A stretch of 64,000 nt of DNA from positions 18,315,501 to 18,379,500 of the forward strand of contig CM061099.1 in the NCBI GenBank assembly GCA_030770545.1, in the 5' to 3' direction. Source of the stretch: Macropodus opercularis (lineage: Eukaryota > Chordata > Actinopteri > Anabantiformes > Osphronemidae). Within the stretch, counting starts at the first letter, position 1. Every line of letters starts with the position of its first letter. Below are positions 8,866-17,801 of the stretch, one piece after another. The notes beneath the pieces are model-generated. The model was given only the letters and a program-made list of their open reading frames with translations, did no database searches and was not told the DNA's origin. The position numbers and the translations under genes are program-made.

Positions 8866-10246
8866 CACTTCTGCGACTCCTCAGATGGCTAAAAAGTTTT
8901 TTCCAGCCTTGTCTCTTTTTCTGTTCTGTAGGTTTAGGAGTTTCCTTCTCTTCACTCACCGGTCCAGATTGGAGTTTTGTGACAGGCCTCACCTTCAAGC
9001 CCAGGGAGTATACTCCTTGATAGGGAACCACTACAGCTTTAAGCACCACCTCTACGCAGTATACCTCGTCTGGCCAGAGAGGATTGGGTGCTCGATGAGC
9101 AATCGAGCCTGGGACTTGAATTATTTTGTCTCGAACTTCTGCTTCAGGAGTGATCTCACACTGTAGAACTTTCTCTCTTATTTCAGCGTTCATGACGCCC
9201 CACCCATCAAGGCGGGTCATGTAGTAGTGCAGCTGATTAAAATTTCTTCCGGGTTCAACCGGAATCTCTTCCAGGGTTGTCACCCATGGCAACAGTGGAT
9301 CACTCACCATGTTCTTGGCCAGTTTTCCCCAAGAGGTCAACTCCCAAGGTCCCAACCAGCCTCCAGATATCGCCATTTGCTGGTGGATTTCCGCCAGATG
9401 TTTGATGTCATTTTTCACATCATGCTTTGTATCTGCTGGTTTATGGATTCTGAACTGCTCAAATACCTTGATCTGTCCCATCAGTACTCTAGCCTCTCGG
9501 TCCAGTATGTTGTATGGCCATCCTTTATCCAAGACTGCCAGCCATCCTGTTTGAGCCAGCAGGTTAGAGGCTGTGTTCAGCTCCATTGGAGGTGCAGATA
9601 CAGCTCCCTCCTTATAGCCATCCTTTTCTGTACAGGCTCCAGCCTCCCAGGGCTGTATAGCTTGTACTACTTCATCCATACGCATCAGGGGATTGACGAA
9701 TTTCCGCACTTGCCATCCTTCAGCACTACAGATCTCCTTCAGTTTCCCTGATTTCACTGCGGACTCACAGGTGCCGCATTTGATCACTTCACTGCCCGTC
9801 CACACACAATTGCAGTGTCCTGGGCTGAGAGAGTCCTCTCTCAGGTCCCACTGAGTGATTATCTTCAGTCGTGGAAGCCTCTCCGTTCTGCAGTCGGAAC
9901 AGAAGACTGCATCCATTACCTTTACAGGATTTGGACTCACTCCATCCAATCCATAGTAAGCATCTTTCTCCCGCCCTGGCACACGATTTGGCCTTTCCAT
10001 GCCTGGGCCTCTCCAGACGATGGGGAGGTTTATGGATCCTCCGCAGCTCACGCATGCTCCGTCTGGGGCTTGTCTCCATAATATTGATTCAACTTCCCAT
10101 TCGCTAATGTAGCCTTTTTTAGCGAAATACAGTTTCTTCATGGCTCTGCCGACCCAGAGCCTTTGGTGCCCTCTCCTCGTGACAACCACACCTTGGACAT
10201 TGGCTATTTTTATCCAGAGTGGTAGATCCTGTGCTCTAGAAGCCAT
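8843..10246 (-). CDS. orf1: Cys-pair accessory protein between pol and env
   Basis: 467 residues from ATG at 10246, 27 nt after the pol stop and in the same frame as pol. Residues 65-160 contain four Cys pairs (CVSC 65-68, CSDC 116-119, HCNC 144-147, CGTC 157-160), consistent with two zinc-binding sites of zinc-ribbon or treble-clef type. Residues 220-400 are globular with several Trp. The C terminus is highly basic (KKRQGWKKLFSHLRSRR, 443-459), suggesting nuclear entry or nucleic-acid binding. The last bases overlap the orf2 start. Family not recognised. A regulatory or RNA-binding role is inferred from the zinc pairs and basic tail. Confidence 0.82.
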   Translation of the reverse strand: MASRAQDLPLWIKIANVQGVVVTRRGHQRLWVGRAMKKLYFAKKGYISEWEVESILWRQAPDGACVSCGGSINLPIVWRGPGMERPNRVPGREKDAYYGLDGVSPNPVKVMDAVFCSDCRTERLPRLKIITQWDLREDSLSPGHCNCVWTGSEVIKCGTCESAVKSGKLKEICSAEGWQVRKFVNPLMRMDEVVQAIQPWEAGACTEKDGYKEGAVSAPPMELNTASNLLAQTGWLAVLDKGWPYNILDREARVLMGQIKVFEQFRIHKPADTKHDVKNDIKHLAEIHQQMAISGGWLGPWELTSWGKLAKNMVSDPLLPWVTTLEEIPVEPGRNFNQLHYYMTRLDGWGVMNAEIREKVLQCEITPEAEVRDKIIQVPGSIAHRAPNPLWPDEVYCVEVVLKAVVVPYQGVYSLGLKVRPVTKLQSGPVSEEKETPKPTEQKKRQGWKKLFSHLRSRRSDAKSPSK

Positions 10247-10273
10247 CGACCTTTCAGCTCCTAGTTTTCCTCT

Positions 10274-13200
10274 CTAGATTGGTACTGGTTTCAGCTGCTC
10301 CACTCCTTGAACACCGGCTTGTCTTAATCTCACAGTGTTGAGATCAAGAATCTCCACCACTTCGTCTTGTCTGTCGTATTTAGGGTATACAGCCACTCCT
10401 TCTGGGCGTACCCTTCCTTTAAGCCACACCTTCTGGCCCACGACTATGGGATAGCCGGAGGCGGATCCTGGGGCTGTACCAGTGACCGTCCTCCCCACTT
10501 CCTGGGTCCTGTATGGTCTGGCATTTAACTCTGACGATGGTGATGGTCGGCCCTCCCTAGGTCTGTCATTCAAAGCTCCACCTACTTCCATGACTTTGGT
10601 GCTCCAGCTTTTGTCATTTGCATTTTTTGCAATCCAGTTCTTTACCAGTGCGATAGTGCGTTCCGCCACCCCATTTGCTTGTGGGGTGTATGGAGGTGAA
10701 TACACTCGCTGCACTCCGTGCGTTTGACACCATTTGTCCACTGTAGCGTTCTTGAAATGAGTCCCGTTATCAGTTCTCAGTTCTCCGGGTACTCCCAAAG
10801 CACTACAGGTTTGTTCAAGAAAAGAGGCGACACTGCTGCCTGTGGCTCTTCTTACCGGCTTTATGACTGTATAGCCGGACATCGAGTCCACCATCACCAC
10901 CAGATATCGTTCTCCTCTTTTTCCTGTCACTCCCATGGGTCCTGCGACATCCATGCATACTGACCCCCAGGGGACTGTGCTCTTAATCGTCTGGCCTTCA
11001 ATTCTGCATCCTTTTCTGCCAGTGTTGTATTGCCCACACACACTGCAGTTCTTTAGGACTTCTTTAACACATTTTTCCGGTATCCAAAGCTGCAGCTTCT
11101 CCAGCCCTTTACGTGTAGGAATTACACCAGCGTGGCCCTCGTCCTCATGGACTGCCAATATAACCTCCTGCACGCATTCTTCTGGGACAACTCTTCCTCT
11201 TGATGAGTCTCCCCAACCTCTTGCCCCCACTAATACTACCCTACGTGCCTGGACGTATTGGTCGACCTCGGCATTACCTTGCCAGTGCGCTCCTTTCGTT
11301 GTGTGTGCTCTCTGATGCACCACTTCTAGATCCATGCTCATTTTCAACTCAGCAATTTTTCTCCATAGGTCACTATGGGCTACAGCCTTGCCCTTAGCTC
11401 CTTCAAATCCATTTTCCAGCCAGATGTCTAAGTCCTCTTTCAGGGCTTGTGCACAGTAATAACTGTCGGTGATCAGTCTGGCTTGCTTCACCTTGCGCTT
11501 TTCCAGTTCCAACAGCCCCTCCAGTACTGCTGTTACTTCCCCTGTTTGAGCTGTTCCTGGAACTTTGCCGCGCTGTCTGTGTTCCTCTTTGCCTTTTCTT
11601 TTGAGGATGTATCCCCAGTAGGCTTTGTCGTCTCGGCCCTTTTTCGAGCCATCGGTGTAAAGTTCCCACTCCACTGTTTTTGGTGCAGGTTCTTCTTGTC
11701 TTGTCCGGTTTTTAGCCACTGGACCAGCCGGTCCTATTTCCAGGTCTGGGTCCAGCAGGATATCTTCCCACCTTGCCCACCTGATATTTGTGGCTTTAGT
11801 GCTTTCCACCGTGCCTTTCCTCAGGTATCGATGTACTGCACTTCGTGTCTCAACTTTAATAGGCTGTCCTTGGGCTAACTCCTTCAGAGCTCCCCAATAT
11901 TTAGCCAAAACTGCCAGTTCCTTTTCTTCAGGCATGAATTTCTTTTCCACTGAAGTCAGGACGTAGCTCCAGAGTGCTATAAGTCCCCCTCCTTCATTTT
12001 GGACAGTTACAACGGCATTATCATCATCACAGTGAATTGTTGCTTTTAATCCACAATCCAACCGCCTTGGCTCCAGCACCTCTGCGTCTGTGATGGACTG
12101 TTGTAGTTCTTTTAAGTTAGCCTGATCAGCTGCTGTCCATATCCATCCATCTTTTCCTGAAGTTATTATGTCATCGTCCGTTTGGTTTATTAGACTTTCC
12201 TTCTGATTTTTCTTCAGTTTGTTATACAGTGGTCTAGCCAGCTTTTGATATCCTCGAACATGGTCTCTCACATAATTGCAGAGCCCCAGGATGCTTTGAA
12301 GCTCTCTTACTGATGTTGGAGGTGTGATTTGAGCTACTTTGTCTCTATAGCTCTCTGCCAGTCCAAGTTCCGTGGATACGTTGAAGCCCAGATAGTCCAC
12401 TTTCAATCTGGCAAGTTGGCACTTTTTCAGGTTCAGTTTAAGACCGGCTTTAGATATTCTGGTTATCACTTCTTCCAGTCGGTTTAGGTGTTCAGTTTCA
12501 TCATCGTCAGCGAAATACACATCATCAATGTACACGGTCACTCCCAGTCCTTCTAGGATTTTCATAACTGCTCCTTGGAACACACATGGAGCGTTCTTGT
12601 AGCCTTGTGGAAGATATTGCCATACATAGGCCCGTCCTTTGTGTGTGAAAGCTGTTTTTGGTTGTGAAACTGCTGCCAAGGGTAATGACCAGAATCCATT
12701 CGCCAAATCAATACAGGTTTTAAACTTCTTTACTTGCAGCGTCTTTAAGGTGCCCTGTGGGTTGATGAGGCTAGCTCTGTTAGCCACTGTTCTTCGATTT
12801 AGGGCTTTAAAGTTGATAACAGCTCTCCATCCTCCTCCGCTGACTACAGACTTCTGCACTCCCTGTATTGGGCTGTTAGTTATTGGATTCGGTTCTTCTC
12901 TGATCACTCCTTGTGCTAGCAGTTCATTGACGATTAAATCCATTTCCTCCACAGCGTTAGGGTTGATTGGGTACTGTCTTACAGGTGGATGGACTCCTCC
13001 CACAATGATGTGTGCGAATTCAGGGCCAAGTCTGCCACAGTCGTTCTTAAACCGGGCTACAGAGGCTTTACTCAGGATTTTCCTCAGCCTCTCCTTGCCT
13101 TCTGGTGACAAATCGCTTTCTTGAACCCTCTGTTGATGCACTGTTGTAACATCAACTTCTTTGAACCACCGTATTTCTTTTCTTTTGGTCTGAAGTTCAG

Positions 13201-13489
13201 TCAGTTTCTCATCAACATCTTTTCCGATGTCCAGGTCACATAATGCGATTAAATTCTGTGGTCCCAACAGCCACACTCTTCTCATCCATACTCCGTATGG
13301 CAACCTCACTTCTCTTCCGTCCGCCATTTGCACATCCAGCATGCCTCTTGGTCTTAAGTTACGACGAGTCATGGACAGAGTAGCCCCCGTGTCCACCAGG
13401 TAGGGTTCACCTTCAATGTTGGTGTAGATTTCATTTTCCTTCCAGTATGCATGCTTCAAAACGACTCGTCGTATTTTGGCGTCTGTTAG
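10274..13489 (-). CDS. pol: Pol: protease, reverse transcriptase, RNase H, integrase
   Basis: The frame starts right after the gag UGA with no ATG near its start, so it is expected as a Gag-Pol readthrough product. Numbering below begins at the TTG at 13459. Protease: LVDTGA near 21-26, a short domain. RT: D251 in CIDLANGFWSLP, LPQGYKNAP near 283-291, YIDD at 310-313. RNase H: TDGS (D603), E641 or E647, TDSYY (D665) and the NAEVD segment near 729-733. Integrase: HX4HX28CX2C (H771, H776, C805, C808) and the D,D35E triad D837, D897, E933 with exactly 35 residues between the last two. The C-terminal segment resembles the SH3-like DNA-binding domain. All catalytic residues are present and there is no interruption. 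A UAG at 10274-10276 ends it. Confidence 0.96.
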   Translation of the reverse strand, partial: LTDAKIRRVVLKHAYWKENEIYTNIEGEPYLVDTGATLSMTRRNLRPRGMLDVQMADGREVRLPYGVWMRRVWLLGPQNLIALCDLDIGKDVDEKLTELQTKRKEIRWFKEVDVTTVHQQRVQESDLSPEGKERLRKILSKASVARFKNDCGRLGPEFAHIIVGGVHPPVRQYPINPNAVEEMDLIVNELLAQGVIREEPNPITNSPIQGVQKSVVSGGGWRAVINFKALNRRTVANRASLINPQGTLKTLQVKKFKTCIDLANGFWSLPLAAVSQPKTAFTHKGRAYVWQYLPQGYKNAPCVFQGAVMKILEGLGVTVYIDDVYFADDDETEHLNRLEEVITRISKAGLKLNLKKCQLARLKVDYLGFNVSTELGLAESYRDKVAQITPPTSVRELQSILGLCNYVRDHVRGYQKLARPLYNKLKKNQKESLINQTDDDIITSGKDGWIWTAADQANLKELQQSITDAEVLEPRRLDCGLKATIHCDDDNAVVTVQNEGGGLIALWSYVLTSVEKKFMPEEKELAVLAKYWGALKELAQGQPIKVETRSAVHRYLRKGTVESTKATNIRWARWEDILLDPDLEIGPAGPVAKNRTRQEEPAPKTVEWELYTDGSKKGRDDKAYWGYILKRKGKEEHRQRGKVPGTAQTGEVTAVLEGLLELEKRKVKQARLITDSYYCAQALKEDLDIWLENGFEGAKGKAVAHSDLWRKIAELKMSMDLEVVHQRAHTTKGAHWQGNAEVDQYVQARRVVLVGARGWGDSSRGRVVPEECVQEVILAVHEDEGHAGVIPTRKGLEKLQLWIPEKCVKEVLKNCSVCGQYNTGRKGCRIEGQTIKSTVPWGSVCMDVAGPMGVTGKRGERYLVVMVDSMSGYTVIKPVRRATGSSVASFLEQTCSALGVPGELRTDNGTHFKNATVDKWCQTHGVQRVYSPPYTPQANGVAERTIALVKNWIAKNANDKSWSTKVMEVGGALNDRPREGRPSPSSELNARPYRTQEVGRTVTGTAPGSASGYPIVVGQKVWLKGRVRPEGVAVYPKYDRQDEVVEILDLNTVRLRQAGVQGVEQLKPVPI

Positions 13490-13492
13490 TCA
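13487..13492 (-). promoter_or_regulatory. gag-pol readthrough site UGA-CUA
   Basis: The gag stop is TGA followed immediately by CTA, with pol open in the same frame for 1071 codons. UGA-CUA is an established high-readthrough context in animal and viral mRNAs. About 12 nt downstream the sense strand can form a small AT-rich hairpin around ACGACGAGTCGT (13462-13473). Gammaretroviruses use UAG plus a pseudoknot at this junction; the UGA-CUA variant is different. Confidence 0.75.
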
Positions 13493-16400
13493 GGCTCTCT
13501 CACCGGAGTCCTTTTTACGGGACTCGATGAGCTTAGATTTCTCAGCCAGCGTCATTTTTTCAAACTCAGCTTGTGGAACGTAACTCCTCCTTGGCTGGGA
13601 CTTCCTTTCTGACATCACTTGGGGACGCTGTTCAGCTGGTGGAAGCGCAGGACGACTGTCTTTTCTTGGAACGTGGCTTTTCTCTGTACTTTGGCTTTCT
13701 TTAATTCTTTTCTGTCTCAATTCCTTGTTAAAACAGTCAAAAGCCACCACTTCCTTTCTGATGTCATGCTCAGTGTGGGTGCTGTAATGCATTCTTTTAA
13801 AAGCTATACCTCCAGGTAGCCCTTCAGTAACTTTGGCTAGGAAGGAGATGGCTCTTCTTTCAGGAATGGCATGTCTCTCGCTCGCCCACAGCGTGGCCAG
13901 GTCTTCACCTTCCCTCAGTCGCGTCCTTAGCCTCTGTGCTTTAGCATCCTCATCATCTCCCTCCCCCATTGTCACTATTTCATAGAATTCATCAGCTGTT
14001 TTGTCTTCAGGGACTTGAATCTGCATTACTTTTCCTATCCAGAGTTTTTTGGTCCTTTCTGAGGGGTGCTGGCTGTTCACCATTCTCCAGGTATCACACA
14101 GGTAGCTCTTGGCTGCTTCACCTGGATTTTTTGGCCGAATGGTTAGCATCAATCCCTCTAACTCTTTGTAGATCCTGGTTCGTCTGTCTCTATCATCCCC
14201 GCTGCTCTGAGGTGAGTCATAGTTGGTGCAACTCTCACTTCCTCTTTTGGTTTGAATGCAGGGCTCTGTTTGTAGTTGTCTCACACTCTCATGTCCATGT
14301 GCGTGGTTTGCTGCATAGCTGTGCTCCAGAGAGACTCTTACTCTCTCTGTCCGCTGGGCAGGAACGAAGTCATCGTCACTCGACTCCAATTCCTCTTGTG
14401 CAGCCTCCCTTACAATCGTGGCAATTCTGGGTTTCACTCTCTTTAGCAGGAAGTCATGTGCTATTTCCACATAAGCTTGTCTGAACCCGTCGGTCAGGTT
14501 ATCAGCTTGAGCCAGCTTCGCATAGGGAGGCATGTTCGCTATGTTGCAGTAATCGCCATATGTATACGCTCCGTCTCCATGCACTGCATCTTCCATCTGT
14601 GCACGCCAACTTCGGGGCGCATCGATCTCCGTCTGGTCCACTGCTGGCACATAAGCTGCTCGTCCATCTTTTGATTTTAAAGGTCCCCATCTTGGGTCTC
14701 GAGCCAGCCTCTCAGACACTTGCAAGGGATCCTGGTATCTTGGTTTTCTTTTCCCTGCTTTTCTGTATGTGCCGGTTCTCATTGGCTTTGCTGGTGTTTC
14801 TTCCCAAATCCAGCTGCTGTCATCCTCCTCCTCCTCTGGTGCTGACGCTTCTCCCTCTGCCACAGGCTCAGGTTCACAGTCTGGCTCGGAGTGCTGCATG
14901 TCAGTCTGCGTCTCAGCATTCCCCTGCCTGCCTAGGCCTGGTGGAGGAGTTCGACCAGGTGTCGGCTGGTGCGATGGTGAGGGCATCCCTCCCGACCTCC
15001 TGGAGCTGTTTCTGGGTGAATTCAGCGTCTGGCTTGTTGGTGTAGTCATTGATGTACTTCTATGCACAGTCTGGGCTCTCGATCCCCTCTGCAAGTTTCT
15101 CTCCACGCTGCCTCTCACGTCTGAATCAGCTTCAGCTCTGCCTGCAATCCCAGGATGGGGTGTGCCGGGCCGCTCCATAGGTGAAAACGCATCTTCTGGT
15201 GGCTCACTCGATGCATTTAGCGCCTGAAAGGGCATAGGCAGTATCACCTCCTCTTCCCTTTGATCTGCGTCATCAGGACCACCCGGGCACATCTGCAGGT
15301 TATATTCTATTATCACTCTCTTCAGTTTGGTCCATATGCCTTTGCTCTGGTCATGCTTCTTTATGGCCTCTATGACCCCTCGTTCCACCATACGCCAGGC
15401 AATCAAAGGGGCATCAAACGATATCATTGAAATGAGGGCTGATTCCATGTCATTCTCGTGGGCTGTGTTTAGCGCCACTCCCACGGCTGCAGCCACATTT
15501 GCTTGATATGTTGCTCTGTCACCTCGAAATCCTGGGTCTGCTATATGGATGGCACCTCTAGTCCACGTGGTTTTCACCGGGATGAGGACTGCTTCATACT
15601 GGGAGATGGGTGCACGCTGTTGTCTGGCTGCGGTTATGCGTTTCTGATAGTCACTGCCTGCCACAGCTGCCCATCTGTCTCTCAGCATCTCTCTCACAAC
15701 CAGGTTGGCATCTGTGATGACTATTACCACTCCTGCTGCAGCCTCTCCCAGCTCTCCATATGTTCGTTGTACCACTGTGTTATTGGTCATTTTGACTTGG
15801 TCTTTCGTGGGTTGAGGCTTTTTCCGAGCTATTGGTGTGAATTGTACAGCCACATATGAGTTTTCTGCATACAGCTCCTGCTCATCCTCACTGCTGTGGT
15901 CTCCATGCTGCCGCTTGCTCTGTTTACTATTGCTCAACTCTTTTCCTTTTCTCCCTCTCGTCTGAGCGTTTGAGCTGCAGGCTGTGGTGGGGATTCCCCT
16001 CAGCGCTGTCCTTTTTTCAGACTTTCTGCTTGCTTGAGTTGGGTTATTTTTAGTCATGTCCTGGTGTCGGCCGTCATCTGGGTCATCATCCTCCCTGTGA
16101 CTTCCATCAGAGTCTTCCTCAGACTCAGAAGTTGGTGAATATGATTCGTCACTCTGTTCAGGTTGATTCCCTTGATTTTGGCTCATTGATGCAGCTCCGC
16201 TGTCACACACGGTGGCGATACTGGATGATTTTTTAATCCTGGATCCTCGTGTGGCATATTCTTTGAGCTGCCGTACTATTTCTTGACCTTTGGGCTCTTT
16301 GCTGCTCCTGGTTGATCCATTAATCAATATCTTCTGGTGCGCCGATAGTCTGGTGGCTAGTTTTACATTTGCATCATGGGCTGTTCCCGGACTGATGAGA

Positions 16401-16699
16401 ATCATTTCTCCCGTGGCCCACTCTCTTTGCAAGATGCTATGCCACCATTCAAGCCACACCAGAGTTTTCTCGGTGGCTGCCGCCTTAAGATTCATTTCGG
16501 GGCCTCTGAGCAGAACCGCCTCCCAGGTGCTGTCCTCCTCACCCACATGAATTTCTTCATTCTCCTCCGATGTTATTTCATCATATTGTAGCTGAGTGAT
16601 GCTTTCTCTGAGCAGGATTTCTTGAGCTTCTGGCTGTAGTTCATCCCAACAGCCGAACCGAGGTAATATTAGCAACCTTTTGGGGTTCGAGGCGGCCAT
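13490..16699 (-). CDS. gag: Gag polyprotein with macro-domain-like centre
   Basis: 1069 residues from an ATG in a strong context (GCAGCCATGG); roughly twice the usual Gag length. Residue 2 is Ala, so there is no N-myristoylation signal. Residues 1-165 are a folded N-terminal region. Residues 180-300 are acidic, Ser-rich and low complexity. Residues about 305-468 resemble a macro domain: hydrophobic strands (GVVIVIT, EAVLIPV, GAIHIADPG) and an AL..A..N.MES.LISMISF..P segment in the expected order. Residues 500-660 are Pro/Ser/Glu-rich with a basic RKAGKRKPR. Residues 690-1000 are mainly helical and probably hold capsid. There is no CCHC zinc knuckle and no clear PTAP or PPxY. The C terminus is basic. 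Gag identity rests on position 5' of pol and the shared readthrough frame. Confidence 0.88.
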   Translation of the reverse strand: MAASNPKRLLILPRFGCWDELQPEAQEILLRESITQLQYDEITSEENEEIHVGEEDSTWEAVLLRGPEMNLKAAATEKTLVWLEWWHSILQREWATGEMILISPGTAHDANVKLATRLSAHQKILINGSTRSSKEPKGQEIVRQLKEYATRGSRIKKSSSIATVCDSGAASMSQNQGNQPEQSDESYSPTSESEEDSDGSHREDDDPDDGRHQDMTKNNPTQASRKSEKRTALRGIPTTACSSNAQTRGRKGKELSNSKQSKRQHGDHSSEDEQELYAENSYVAVQFTPIARKKPQPTKDQVKMTNNTVVQRTYGELGEAAAGVVIVITDANLVVREMLRDRWAAVAGSDYQKRITAARQQRAPISQYEAVLIPVKTTWTRGAIHIADPGFRGDRATYQANVAAAVGVALNTAHENDMESALISMISFDAPLIAWRMVERGVIEAIKKHDQSKGIWTKLKRVIIEYNLQMCPGGPDDADQREEEVILPMPFQALNASSEPPEDAFSPMERPGTPHPGIAGRAEADSDVRGSVERNLQRGSRAQTVHRSTSMTTPTSQTLNSPRNSSRRSGGMPSPSHQPTPGRTPPPGLGRQGNAETQTDMQHSEPDCEPEPVAEGEASAPEEEEDDSSWIWEETPAKPMRTGTYRKAGKRKPRYQDPLQVSERLARDPRWGPLKSKDGRAAYVPAVDQTEIDAPRSWRAQMEDAVHGDGAYTYGDYCNIANMPPYAKLAQADNLTDGFRQAYVEIAHDFLLKRVKPRIATIVREAAQEELESSDDDFVPAQRTERVRVSLEHSYAANHAHGHESVRQLQTEPCIQTKRGSESCTNYDSPQSSGDDRDRRTRIYKELEGLMLTIRPKNPGEAAKSYLCDTWRMVNSQHPSERTKKLWIGKVMQIQVPEDKTADEFYEIVTMGEGDDEDAKAQRLRTRLREGEDLATLWASERHAIPERRAISFLAKVTEGLPGGIAFKRMHYSTHTEHDIRKEVVAFDCFNKELRQKRIKESQSTEKSHVPRKDSRPALPPAEQRPQVMSERKSQPRRSYVPQAEFEKMTLAEKSKLIESRKKDSGERA

Positions 16700-17783
16700 G
16701 GCTGCTACCCCCCCCAGGGATCCACTGGAGGCTCTCAGGTACGCCTATGTCCTGTCCTGGTCTTTTCCTGCAGTCGACCCTCCTGCAGACTCCCAAATCA
16801 GGTGTTTCTGGAACTCCTGACCTGTCTCGGACCACTTCTCACTCCGGCTGAGATGGGCAATTCTCCCCGGACACTCTGTGGCTTTGATAAGCTCACTTTT
16901 CTGCTGTTTGCACGGTTCGTGACTGTTCACAGGTTCTCCGAGAGGTTCCTGCAGTATTGTGGCCTCTGGCACCGCCTTCCAGACAGATGGGCTCTGTGCC
17001 TGTTTACTGAGTACTGAGGAAACCTCAAACCCAGGACAGGGACTCCCACCCCCGTAGGGCTTAGCTCAGCCGGGCACGGCACTGCACGCTCTTCCGATCG
17101 CTCAAATCCTCTGGGACATCAGATGGCTGTCGCTGCAACCACCTATCGGACTGTCCCTGCAGTATTGTGGCCTCTGGCACCGCCTTCCAGACAAGTGGGC
17201 TCTGTGCCTGTTTACCGAGTACTGAGAAAAACTCAGACCCAGGACAGGGACTCCCACCCCCGTAGGGCTTGGCTCAGCCGGGCACGGCACTGCACGATTT
17301 TCTGACCGCTCAAATCCTCTGGGACATCAGATGGCTGTCACTGCAACCACCTATCGGACTGTCCCTGCAGTATTGTGGCCTCTGGCACCGCCTTCCAGAC
17401 AGATGGGCTCTGTGCCTGTTTACCGAGTACTGAGAGAACCTCAGACCCAGGACAGGGACTCCCACCCCCGTAGGGCTTGGCTCAGCCGGGCACGGCACTG
17501 CACGATTTCCTGATCTCACAGTTCCTTGCCGCTCACAGCTTCACTGGGTCGTCTGGTGACTGTCACTACAGTCACCTCTCTGACTGCCCCCGCAGTCTGT
17601 GCTTCTCTGGCACTGTCTCCTGCCAGGGGGCTCGATGCCTGTTCACTGAGGAGCACTTCTCCCACAGGTCACGGATTTCCCCCCTCGGAAAACAAGCTGC
17701 TCTTCTGGGCACTTCAACTCCGCGTCTCCGGTCTTTCTCAGCTGGGTCTGAAAAATTTCACAAAAAGGCAGAGGTTGCGTCGT
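16700..17783 (-). other. viral leader between primer site and gag
   Basis: This 1.08-kb untranslated region carries the 208-bp tandem repeat described separately, with more diverged related sequence on its 5' side (about 17520-17650). It should contain the packaging signal and the major splice donor. Candidate donors in sense orientation are weak: a CGGTAAAC in the repeats and GAGAGGTGAC near 17570. None can be chosen with confidence. Confidence 0.7.
16948..17515 (-). repeat. 208-bp direct repeat in the viral leader (about 2.7 copies)
   Basis: CCTGCAGTATTGTGGCCTCT begins at 16948, 17156 and 17364, a spacing of exactly 208 bp each time. Copies 2 and 3 are near-identical and copy 1 slightly more diverged. 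A weaker fourth relative continues to about 17650. Each copy carries GTTTACCGAGTACTGAG or a one-base variant. Confidence 0.95.
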
Positions 17784-17801
17784 GCCCACCCAGGGACGCC
17801 A
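17784..17801 (-). promoter_or_regulatory. primer binding site for tRNA-Asn
   Basis: The sense strand TGGCGTCCCTGGGTGGGC begins directly after the 5' LTR. Its complement GCCCACCCAGGGACGCCA equals the 3' 18 nt, including CCA, of vertebrate cytosolic tRNA-Asn(GUU) as I know it. It is not tRNA-Lys, -Pro or -Trp. The zero-base gap between LTR and primer site follows from comparing the two LTR edges. Confidence 0.88.

Noticed and set aside
9227..15859. Plus-strand frames of 80-174 codons across the provirus
   Set aside because: They are antisense shadows of gag, pol and orf1, which are continuous on the minus strand with recognisable motifs.
17075..17520. Plus-strand 60-codon frames in the leader repeats
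   Set aside because: They repeat with the 208-bp period and lie antisense to the viral leader.
17784..17801. A tRNA-Asn gene
   Set aside because: Only the last 18 nt including CCA match, in primer-site orientation next to the LTR; the rest of a tRNA is absent.
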